64,000 nt of DNA from Phascolomyces articulosus (taxonomy: Eukaryota; Mucoromycota; Mucoromycetes; Mucorales; Lichtheimiaceae). Location of the stretch: the NCBI GenBank assembly GCA_025677815.1, contig JAIXMP010000022.1:1-64000 (forward strand). Reading direction: 5' to 3'. Positions 34,964-47,400 of the stretch are shown here, piece after piece. The notes beneath the pieces are model-generated. The model saw only the letters and a program-made list of their open reading frames with translations. It had not been told where the DNA came from and searched no databases. Each line of letters begins with the position of its first letter. Positions within the stretch are counted from its first letter, which is position 1. The position numbers and the translations under genes were made by a program.

Positions 34964-37900
34964 ATTTTATAATAATAAAAAATTCAATAAGGAAGAAAAG
35001 AAGAAAGATAAGGATCAAGAAGGAAAAGAGAAGAAGAAAAAATAAAGAGTGGCCAAAAAACGTGCATTTGATGATGTTATTATTCCCGCGCGCATTCATA
35101 ATATTTATTGTTATTACGCAAATGTTAGTGAATCGTATGCATATGGAAATGACCTACTAAAAGATAATATGTACGCATTTAGTATTAGAGATGTATAACT
35201 GGGTTTTTTTGTTCTTTGTAATATTCACGAAGCTATAATCAATTAGGATTAAACTCTCCTATTGTTTTCTTAGATCAGTCACTCTGCATTAATATTTTTC
35301 GCCATCTTCTCCCAATGATTTTATTTGCTCTCTTTTCTTCATATTTGACTTTTTTTGTTATTATTATTATTATTAGTTGAAGTAAATTATACAACAACTG
35401 AGGAGAAAATATTTTTCTTTATAGTTTGTACATATACTATACATATATAAATATATATAAATATATTATATAATAAACTCAAAAGTTTAATCTGCACAAT
35501 GGCAATCATTTCACAATATTTCGCTTAAATGTTATTCATGGCCATGGCTCTATTTTTTTTTTCAGTGTCTCTATCAAGTCTACATACATACGCATATATA
35601 CCTACTTAATAATACTTAATACATATTATGATGTAGTAAGATGTACCAGAAGATAGCACATTCAGTACCACACCATTCGATCCTGTTTTTTTGTCAGAAA
35701 ATAATGTGAGATTTCACTTTCAAAGCAAGAATAAGGTGAAGGAGGGGATACAGGAGAGATTAAGATCTCCTTTTCTCAAACGGTTTAAGAAAACGATGGA
35801 ACTATGACAATCAACCGACTTCATCCAACCAAAATAAATAAAATACTTAGAACGAGGTAAAACAAGATGACCGCCAACTTTTAACTCAATATTTAAATCC
35901 TTCTTCTCAATGTATTATATAGCTCTAAGTACTAAATCAAAAAACAACTCTTGAGAAAGATCCCTTCAACCAGAACCCTGCCCCTTGCTTCTTTTCCCTT
36001 TTTCTTCTGCTATTTATCCCCGTACAGGAAGAATAGAAGAGAGTTTTACGATTTTACTTTTATTTGTAATCAACACCAAGTATCACTATTAGGTATGTAC
36101 GTAGAAAAGAAATAATATCGAACATTTGCTTGGCTATATAATCATTTCTTCTTCAACTCCCTGTCTCCTCTCCTCCCTTCTCCGTACCTTATCCCTTACA
36201 GCCTTCAACTTCGCCTCTGCCTCTTGTTTTTGATATTTATCATTATATAATCCCCTCATTTCTCTTACTTTACAAAATCAACATTATCAAATCCAACGAT
36301 TCTCCGAGGATGGGTTTTCCATATCGTATTATGACTCTCCTTACCTTTATTTATGATCACAATTATAACTACGTACTCCATGGTGTATGTGATGATTGTA
36401 CAGAACAGGATCTCCCTAAAAAATACAGCATCATCGTCTTTCTTGTCTTTGGCCCTCCCATTTCCCCTTACCATCATAACAAAAACCATAAAATCCACAT
36501 AAATGATATAAAAACAAAGAAAATATGATGATATACTGATTACAGCAGCCACGTGTATTAAGGTAAGTATTGTTATATGACTTATTTTATACAGACAATA
36601 CTAATTTATTTGGTTAATTTTTCAACCAAAATTATTTCCCACCTTTATAATACCGATTATCATAATACATTCCCCATCAAATATATTTGTATTGCGCTTT
36701 ACAGGCACTATTTATAGATGAAATTAATAATAATAAATAAATAAATTCCATTATTTTCACTGCTGAAACATAAGTATACTTTATACGTAGCACATATATT
36801 ATGAACGTATACTATGTACAAAACTCCTGCATAAAATTAGTAAAAGATGTAAGTTATGGGGAGGAACTGTAACTATATATATAAAGTACTTTTTGTACAT
36901 AAAAAAAATAACCACGTCATATGTGCGTAAGTTGATGGAAGGTTTCTGTATCCAAATTGATATTGATTATATCTATTGTTATGAAACTCTACTGGAAAAA
37001 TACTATAGTCCTTATCATATAAAAAGACATTAGTATGAGAGTTTGCCGTTATACAAACACAAAATAATAATTTGATTATGCTATAGTTTTTCTTGTTACT
37101 AGTGGAACGATCTAATCATACTAATATAATATATGCCTGTTCTCTAGTTATTATTAACCTGATTTACTAGTTGCACATGAAAATCAGTAACAATGTGTAG
37201 TATATTTGAAATGTAACGTATGAAATAATAAAGAATAAAGAGAAGAGACTGTACTAAGGAATAATAACCCCTTGTCTAGAACTGTTTGGATTGAAATGCA
37301 CATGTTACATTAAAGTCATGAATGATGATTAGCGTCTATGCCTTCTAACAGTGTTGAATTCGCTGGCTGATAAATTGTTCTAGTTATTTAACAATAAAAT
37401 TTTTTAACCTTGAACATCCTTATTTTTGATCAACGAGGATAGATATTTTTATTATAAGAAAGTACATAAAACCCAACTTATAACGAAAGCAGCAGAACGT
37501 ATGCATTTTTAGCAATTTTATGGGGTGTTCTGGCTCTCGTTTATCAGTAAATCTTTGTTATCACTTTCCCTTTCATTTTTGTATTGAGCTCAAGCTCATA
37601 TGAGAACAAACACTCTACTCTGTTGTTAGAAATAGTTACAATATCAATGGCAATTATTTATAATGTTTTGCACAGAAAAATATTACTATTATTCTTAGGT
37701 CTTTCTAATGTCTTACAAAAAAAGCCATATACTCTAAATCGAACATCTCGTAAAATTTCTAAACCTCTCTTTTCTCCATTTTACCTCCTACTTTACACTC
37801 CTAGATGTGAAGGAGGGTGTTGACATATACCGTGTATTTATTATTTATTAGGAAAAAGTAATAAGTATAATATTTATCTATTACCACTTAGATATCCAAT

Positions 37901-39103
37901 GTATTGATAGATTATTACGGTATAATATACTACATAATAATCAGTGATATCAACAACAAAAAAGTATGTACTGCATCTGCTGCCCACCATGTAATAGAAT
38001 TATTTGGTTTCACTTTATAATTTTTATTTGAATACGTTGGAGAAAAGTTGTCCATGTGTTCTTATTTTACAATACAACTAATACTATGAACAGAGCGACT
38101 GATGGACTATTGTTATTTTACAATAATATAATTATCATGCAATTTACAACTTAATAATAATGCCTGTTATTTAGTTTGGTGGCAAGAATTCCTCGTTAAT
38201 TTTTACTCGACACATTACATTGAATACCTATTGTTCATTAATGAACTTTGTTATATTTTATATGTAACATTATAATAACATGTTTTATATAATTTACTCA
38301 GTCGATTATAGCCTGTATTATGTTATCATTCATTAGTAAACTAATGAATGATTTATGCACGATGTAGATCGTCATCATCGATTTTAATAATAAGAAAGGT
38401 CACATAAAAAATAATTAGAAAATTGTCTCTGTGCTGTTACTGATATATAACAAACATTGATTTTAAAATAAACTTAATAAAACTAATTTTGATGGAAGAA
38501 AAAAAAATGGCCCACAGTCAAGAACTATTGCATTAATAACAAATAACGTTTGTTGTACAGAAATCTTACTTAGGTAGCTCACTTGGATATCCGAATATTT
38601 TTAGAAAAATGAATATATAAAATGTGTATATTATACAAGCGAGCTACTTCCATCTATGTGGTGCTTATTATGCCTAATGAAAAGAAGAACAGAGACTCTC
38701 TTTTTTGTAAATTTCTTCGGTATATTTTGATCGGGTGGTTGATGATGATACATATCATATCTAACCATCGATCAAGAAAAAATGAGACACGTTTGTTTCA
38801 TTTCCTTTAGTTAGTTCTGCTATTAGTGTAGATTTATAGAGTATGATATTTCCTATAGGAAGCTGCTATAATATTATGAGAAATATTAGCAAATCCCCTT
38901 TTGTTAAAGCATTTGCTCTTCAAAGCAATATATAAAAGTTTGGTGTCGCTGAAAAAAGAAGGATACCAAAATCAAATTGCAAAGCGGGAACAATGACCGG
39001 TGCTCTGTGAATACAACTAAGAATAAAAAAAAAAACGCCCCACCACCTTTCCTCCTCTTCCAACCCTTTTTTTTCAACATTATATTCTACCCTTTATTCA
39101 TCA
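34964..39103. other. 4.1-kb intergenic region with a pyrimidine-rich, possibly transcribed stretch
   Basis: Very AT-rich. At 35980-36300 the + strand is pyrimidine-rich like the leaders of genes in this window. It is followed by an ATG at 36310 with 72 codons (MGFPYRIMTLLTFIYDHNYN) and by a strong donor (AAG, GTAAGT) at 36563. This may be an unannotated small gene or non-coding transcript, but the peptide is not recognisable. The remainder (36600-39100) shows only short AT-rich frames and should hold the STK16-like promoter at its right end. Confidence 0.4.
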
Positions 39104-40917
39104 ATGTCAATATCATCAGCATTAAGAGATACAGTTTACGGCGTGACGTCCTGTTGTTTCCCTAATCCAACTATAATAATCAATAAAAAAACGTTTAAAG
39201 TAATCCGACTACTTGGTGAAGGGTAAATCTCATTGCTCTTGGCACAAAGACTCACCTTAAATGAAAGTCGTTATATTGACATTATTTTATCTGGTATTAA
39301 TAAACGATATAGAGGATACGCATTTGTTTATCTTGTTCAAGATGTTCCAACAGGTCGTCTTTATGCATTAAAGAAAATCCGTTGTCCCCCCGGTGATCAA
39401 GATGCTGTTGCAGATGCCATGAGAGAAGTTGATATGTATCGCATGTTTCAACATGAAAATATTGTTAAAGTTTTGGTAACAATTATGAAGATTTCTTTAC
39501 TTTTTTTTTAACTTGGTTTTTGAGTATGAACTAAAGTGTTTTGTCGGGTTTTACACAATAGAATACAAGTATTACTACAGAAAAGGATGGTACAAAGACG
39601 GTTTATATATTTTTACCTTATTATAAGGTAAAACATTTTTTATTGTATTGTTGGGTTAGGTGAATATATTATCTTTATCAAACCATTACTAAATTACATT
39701 ATATATTTGTAATCCATCAATGCATGTATCTTTTTTGTGTATATAGCGAGGCAATTTACAAGATAGTATCAATGCCAATAACTTGAACAAAGCGCATTTT
39801 CCCGAACGAGAGCTTCTCTACTTTTTCCGCAAGGTTTGTTATGCTGTCCGTGTGTTGCATACATTTCGGCTGCCAAGGGTCCCGATGAGAAATAATGATG
39901 AAGAAGAATCACCAGCTCCTGATACTGAGAACCAACGTATGGTTACCGTATCCTCTGGTCATATGATGCCCCCATCAAAACCCTATCATCATACTAATGG
40001 ATATCAACGAACGTCAGATACCGATGAAGGAACAGTGGTCCCTTATGGTAAAAATTCAAAGAGATAACAAAAATTTATGAAGGAAAAACTGAGTTGAGTT
40101 TTTTTTTTTGCTAATGAAAATTGTCTTTGATATTTAAAGCACATCGAGATTTGAAACCTAGCAATATTCTTATTGCAGATGACGGTCAAACACCAATTCT
40201 ATCAGATTTTGGATCCATCATGCGTGCACGTATCAAAGTCAAAACGAGACAAGATGCATTAATACAACAAGTAAGAAAAATACGGATAAATATATGTAGT
40301 GGTAGAAACAAATTCAATCTTGGTTTCTTATACTTAATCTTATTAGGATCTTGCTGCAGAACATTCAACAATGGCATATCGTTCCCCAGAATTATATGAC
40401 ATCCAAAAAGGAACCGATTTGGATGAAAAGATGGATATTTGGGTAAGAAGAATAAGATATTGTTTTGATATTTTCTTATTTTGTCGTAGACATCATATGA
40501 AGTATTTGAATAATACCTATATGATAAATGATAGAGTGCTCATATGATTATATATATACTGTAACCTCGTATAGAGTCTTGGCTGTTTATTATACGCTAC
40601 CGCATACGGCCAAAGCCCATTCGAGGCGAACACACAAGATGTGGGTGGATCAATGTCCTTGGCTGTATTGAATGGACAATATAAATTCCCATCCCAAGGT
40701 GATCCTTATAGTGATGGTTTGAGGGCACTGATAAAATCTATGTTGGCACTGAATCCAAAGGAACGCGCTGATATTCAATTGGTAAGAAGAAGAAAAAAGT
40801 GAAAATATAATGGCTTGGATGTATTTTAATGATAGGGTTTTTTTTGGGGGACGGTAACCATAATAATAGGTCATTGATCAAGTTGATAACTTATTGGAAA
40901 CCATATCGACAGCATAA
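39104..40917 (+). CDS. STK16/Env7-type Ser/Thr kinase
   Basis: Eight exons (39104-39222, 39313-39475, 39562-39627, 39747-40047, 40140-40270, 40347-40442, 40575-40781, 40870-40917) give 376 aa. STK16/Env7 kinases are small lipid-anchored kinases of Golgi and vacuole membranes. The N-terminus has a Cys pair (VTSCCFPNP), the position palmitoylated in relatives. Kinase motifs: LGEGGYAFVYLV, YALKKI, HRDLKPSNIL, DFGS, AYRSPELYD. An insert of about 55 polar residues sits between the αE helix and HRDLK, ending in VPYAHRD; fungal STK16 homologues I know of carry a comparable insert. Exon-intron joins are all in frame. The start was chosen because it gives the Cys motif and joins the P-loop in frame. 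Confidence 0.92.
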
Positions 40918-43900
40918 AATTGAGTGTCTTCTTTTTTCTTTTTTTTCTTTTTTTTTTACCCACTTCATATGACATATTACACCTAGCACAACATCAAACA
41001 TCATCCATTCTTAACAATACCATTCATCTCTTTCCCCTCCCCCATATTCCATTTGTTCGTGGTACAATTTCCTTTTCTCAATCTCTCGATATATCACCTG
41101 GAACCACAACAACTCCTAACGCAACATTCAATTTAGAATCTGAATCCTCTTTCCTTTTTTTTATTCGTTTTATTAGAATTAACTACAAACCTGTGCATAG
41201 CATTTATTTTCGTATTAATCTTTTACTATTATTATTTATATATATTACTGTTGTTATTAATTTTACTCTATATTACTGGTCTTATAGTTATAATAGTTCA
41301 AATGTTTTCTTTATTTATTTTATAAAAATAATAATGCACAATATTTTGTTGGGCTAAAAAGAATCTATATATAGCTTCTGGATAGATGGAAATTAAACAT
41401 AACTGGGCTACAGTTTTACCTGTCGATCATTGCTCAACTTTGATAAGTTTCCTTGTAACTCATATGGAACCGGTGGTGCTTCTGAAACGAACAAAAAAGT
41501 CGTGTGATATATGCAGGTAATATAATGCACTGCCGTTCATTGCTAAAAATGTAAGAGGTGTGATGTGTGAAATATATTTTTTAAGAGTTGTGGGTAACCA
41601 TTTCTTTTTTACGGCGCTTTTGTTTTCCAGAATAAATGTACGAGAATTTAGTATCAAGTTTAAATTTTCAAAAGAAAGGTATTAGTTATACAAATCCAAG
41701 TAGCTCTTTTTTTACCTGAGATACACTATCTTTCTTTTATATATATATTGTTTTTTTTTGGGGGGGAATGGTACGTCGTCAAGCTGCTCTCTGTTTTGCT
41801 ATAGGTCTAGTACTAGGAGTTGGATATACCATCTAATTATTATAGCTCAACGGAAATCACAACCATAAAGATGATTGTTGGCTGGAGGAAGAGCCTGCAT
41901 ATTGTAACAATTATTGAAGTTGTCGTTACAACATATAAACTGTAACTCTATACATTTCACTCTTATATTGAAAACATGTGGAATTCTTTTTGCGGCTTCT
42001 CCTTGATCAAAATAGGCTACTAACTTTATGAACTCCTTTATCATTAAGTTTATTATGCAATTGATGTTAGAAAGAATGATCATTTGGTAGTAGTAAGAAC
42101 AATATACAGGTTTTTTTTTGTTAAATAATATAATAAACTTGGCCAAGAAAGTAATCCTACTATAGTCTATTTATGCATATGAAAACAGATGTTCTATAAC
42201 TTATACTAGAGGAACGATTTAATTCTTTAACCAGTGATAAAGTCATTACCATTCCTTATGAATCATTATTCTGATATTTATCATATTAACACAACTACCC
42301 TACTACTTTTATATACACTACATACTTCATCTACTCCCCACTCCTTTTTACTATGAAGTAGTACTTAGTGGATCCATATATATATATATTTAAATATTAG
42401 CACACCTTGCAATACTACTAAAAATATGGCTCCACATGACATGTAATATGATGTTTAAACACTTCGCGCGAATATAGTAAAAAAAAAAAAAAAATAGCAT
42501 ACTTATTCCCAAATAGAGCAATAAAAGAGAAACGGTATATGTAAAAATAATTGGTGAGTAGATATTAACCAAGGCTTTTACTATGTCGACTATATACTAT
42601 AATTGGATAAAAATGCATCTCTATACTACTTGTATATATTTAAAACTTAAAACTTGCATAAAATAGATAAATTAAACAAGATGGTCTTTTGGAATTTGGT
42701 AATGATGATGATGCTGATGATGATACTGATGATGATGCATAGTAAGGATTATCGTATAGTGAATATTCATAATAACAAGAAGAGTGTGAAATGCCAAAAA
42801 GAAGTATAATTATTAAACAAATTCAAGTAACGTCATTATTCTTCATAATTTATTGTTGTTGTTATCGAACAAACATTACCAATATACATGTGCAACAATA
42901 AATAGATCTGTAACAAACCATGAATTATTATTATTATTATTATTATCATTATTAAGCTTTATGTCCCTAGTTCGGTTCTTGTTTAAAATGCAGGACAGCC
43001 TGCATTGAGAAAAAAAAAATAGGCGCAGTATTATTCTCCTTATTTCTCTTTCCTCCCCCCCAATTTTTTTGTTGGTAACACGTGTCTGTGAATTATTACA
43101 TATCTTTATCTTACAATTGAATATTCTACCACAAATATACATGTAGTACTTATTAACGATCAATTGCTTGATCAAGGGAACAGTATTATTCATAGCAGTA
43201 CAAATGATATACAAAGGAAAAAAGAAAAAAAAAATAGAGTCTCGATTTTATTTGTTTCGATTCTTTTTATCTTCTTTCCGATCGTGAATAATAATCATAA
43301 TAAAATAGTGTCAGCAGATCGATATATTTTTTTTTTACGCCAAGAGCAGTGAGTCAGGGTGTCATAAGGTGTACGTATTATTGAATAGATGACAGAATCA
43401 CATACATTTGTTTCAAAATATTTGTTTTTTTTTATTTATTGAATTCATTATTATTATATTTATTTGACAATTTAATCATTTGCTTAACTAAAAAGGGTAT
43501 TCTTATTAGTATTATTATATTAAAGAAGTTGATTTCTTATATTATTTCATCAAGATGGTCAGTCTTTACCAACTTCATCATCAAATTATTAATAATTAGA
43601 CCCATTCTATATTTTTTTTTCTTGCGGCGCCAAAACACTTTTTAGAGGTTTCATTCCTCCTTTTTGTTCAATCATATATTATAGAAGAGATTCTTCATCA
43701 ATCAGTTTCCTTGAATACATAATTCTGTTTTATTTTTGACCAAATCATAAAAATCCTAGTATTTCTTGAATTTTAAAATGATTTTTATGCATCAGATAAT
43801 TACGTTTTCTATTTTACCTCTTCCTGTGATGATAATAAGCCTTACTTACGTACTCTAAAATAAATATTCCCCCAAAAATGGCTTTCGATGAGCCTGTGCG

Positions 43901-44447
43901 TTAAAAAGAACGATGTTTCACAACGCAGCACTTTGATTTTTTTATGGGTACTTTGAAATATAATGTAACGCAAAAAATGGCGCAAAGATTATATTATATA
44001 TAATAACATTTTACAGATTAAATGTATAAATAATAATTATAACTATATTTCATATATAAGAAGAAGAACTATTCAATGATGATAATAACAGAAACAGAAA
44101 TTGATACCAAATAATAATAATAATAATAATAATATGCATTTGCCGCGTAATTTTACATGTAACATAAAAAAGAAGGAGCAGTGTGCAAGGGGGAAAAGGA
44201 AGAAATTGGGGGGAACGTTTTCCTCAGATAAGGTATTACAAAAAACGCCCACTTCGAATTAGGAAGCACTCACGCGTCGTTGTTGAGAAAAAAACAGTTT
44301 ATAAATGATCGCCCAACAGAAACCAATAAACTTGGATTTTTGTTTTGTTTTTTTCCCAGAATTGTTAATTTGTTGTTTGCATTGTAATCTTTTTTTTTTT
44401 TTCACTTTCTTCTTCCCTTCTCTTCTTTACCAAACAAATAAAAAACA
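40918..44447. other. 3.5-kb AT-rich intergenic region
   Basis: Only short AT-rich frames. A GAT-rich patch lies at 42703-42738 and A/T runs at 42480-42495. 44380-44440 is pyrimidine-rich and is the likely leader of the SEL1 gene. Nothing else supported. Confidence 0.45.
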
Positions 44448-47400
44448 ATGGGTCAACCTCAAAGTAAACTTGGGAAACATCGCAAAAGTAATAATAACAG
44501 TAATAGATCTTCAGCTTCCTTAGCCTCATCACAGCCACAATATCAATCACCAGCACAAGTATTACGATCACAACAATTACAGCAACAACGACATCATCAT
44601 CACCATCAACAAGAGCAACAACAGCAACACCATAATAAAAATCAGCGTCCTCGCTACTCTACATCACAACTAGCATCCGCTTCTTCATCATCAATAATAC
44701 AGCAACAACAACAACAACAACAGCAGCAGCAGCAGCAGCGTAAACCAACTACTTCCTCTTCTCCATATAAAACCCACCAAGCATCTACTATATCAATAGC
44801 ACAACCAATCCTTATCGAAGATGATGATGATAGTATTTACGAACGTCGTTTATCCATTGATTTTTATTCGAATGATACCATGTTAAACACTACAAACTTG
44901 ATTAGAAATCATATTTTGGAAGAAAGTCGTTTATCAACTACAGATGAAGATCAGTTATTCCCTAGTGACTTGGCAAAGTACGTTCCATCCACACTTTCAT
45001 CATCTGCATCTTCAACAGTTTCTCTTGGAACTGCTGCATTTTCAAGTTTTTCATCGTCACTATCATCAGCATCATCAATGTCTTCTACATTTTCATCTAT
45101 CGACTCTAAAATATTTTCGACAGCACAACAACAGCGACGATCAAGTGTCATCAGTAATGTGACTCAGACTACTACCACCACTGAACAAACATATTCATTA
45201 GCGCCAACACCTAAAACTTCTCTGGACTCCTCAGTGTTGTCAACACCAGGGATTTCCACTCCAGTTACAACCGATATCGACAACGATCAGCTTCTCCACT
45301 ATAACAACTGGCAACAGCTAGCAAGAAACAGACATATCGAAGCATATTTCCCTTTGGCACTTTGCATGTATTATGGCATGACACCGCAACGAAAACCCGA
45401 TTATGCCAATGCGTACAACTACTTTCAAAAAGCCATCTGGGAAAATAAAGCATTGTTAAAGAAACAACCCAGTCATCCAGATATAAACCTAATTCGTGGT
45501 AGTATTGCCGGTTCTTTATATTGCATTGGTGATATGATCGCCAACGAAAAAGGTGTACCAAAAAACGAAAAGAAATCTGCAAAATATTTTACGGAGGCAG
45601 CTAATGAATATCATTATGCTCCCGCTCAGCATAAGATTGGAATCTGTTACCATCATGGAAAACTCGGTTACGAGAAAGACCTCCGAGCTGCTTATACGTG
45701 GTACAGCGCAGCCGCAAAACAAGGTTATGCAAAATCAGAGAATATCGTTGGTGAATTACTTCTCAAACAAATGGATAACACCATTTCATTAGTGCTTGAT
45801 CCCCGTCCAAGGAATGAACTGATTCAGCAAGTGCTACATTTACTTGAATCAGCAGCCAGAAAGGTAAATATATTTCATTATTTTTTTCTAATCATTATAT
45901 AATTGAACTAACTTTAAAATTTTGGGATCCAAAAGGGTAATGCCGACGCTTCATTACAACTCGCGTTACTTTATGAGGAAGGTCACCATGTGCAGCAGAA
46001 TCTGGGTGAAGGCTTGAATTTTTACAACCGATTTCTTGACAACTTTAACAAAGAAAAAAATGGTGCCAAGCATTATATATTGGGTATCAATTATCTTCAT
46101 GGTAGCACCCATTTTCTACGCGATGAGAAATTAGCAGTAGAACATTTCTGTCGATCTGCTGATGCTGGACACCCTCAGGCACAACGTGTCCTTGGTCGAA
46201 TGTACTTTGAAGGAGTAAAAATCATTGCAAAAAACGAATCAATCGCACATGAACTGTTTGTTAAAGCTGCGACACAAGGTGACATATTAGCTTTGTGCTT
46301 TCTCGGCAAACAATACGAATCTGGGCGTGGATGCAACAAAAATACAAAACAAGCCATCCGATGTTATGAAAAAGCTGCGAAACGATCTGAGGCGTTACCT
46401 AATTACTGCGTTCCTGCACAACTTGCTCTTGCCTTGTTACTGCATGATGTAGACCGTCATACAGAAGCATACAAATGGTTCCAAAAAGTGGTCGCCTTTG
46501 AAAATTTCCAAGAAGGAATCACTTCACCCGATTTGGAATCTGTGTATATGCGAAAACTTGCATTGTATCGGAATACGGCACAATTTCATATTGCTTCTTA
46601 TCAGCTCCATGGCCATGGAGGCATTCCTCAAAGTATTGATGATGCATTTAAATCATTTCATCATTTAGCAGACACTGAAGATTTTACCGAAGCACAGTAT
46701 CAAATTGGATGTGCATTCTCAAACGGCATGGTTCCTTTTATCGAACGTGATCTAAAGATTGCATACGACTATTTCCGTAAAGCTGCTAAATCTGGTCATA
46801 CTATGAGCCAGTTCCGCGCTGCAGACATGCTCTCCAATGGTTTTACGTATGTCAATGGACATGGTGTAGTTCAATTCGTCAAGGATCAAAAACAAGCTTA
46901 TTATCTCTACTCAAGAGCTTCATCACAAGGTCATGCTTTATCCCAAATGTGTGAAGCCGTCTATTTTCTTGAAGGTTTGGCACCTGTTGATCGTGATTTA
47001 ACGCGTGCAGAACAGTTATTGCGCAGCGCTGTTATCAGAGGATTACCTGAAGCCATGGTTTCTTTGAGTCGAATCCTTATCACAAACCCAAATACCGCTG
47101 CTGAAGCACATTCATGGTTACTCAAAGCCACAAAAAGAAAAGATACAACTGCTATGCGAGAACTTGCCAAAGGATATGAAAAGGAATATCTTCCTGTCAC
47201 ATCGGGCAAAGAAAGATATCAAGAAGGGTATGAATGGCTCGAGAAAGCAACAGCATTGAATGATCCAAAAGCTTGGTTCCAATTATCACTCTATCATGAA
47301 AAAGGATGGTTTGTCCCGGTCAATATACGAAACCAATATGACTGCCTGAAAAAGTCAGAAGACTTGGGTTATGCCAAGTAAGTAGAATAGTAATAAATAA

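Noticed and set aside
42660..42740. GAT-rich patch as a CRISPR-like or coding repeat
   Set aside because: It is a short imperfect trinucleotide microsatellite without spacers or a frame.
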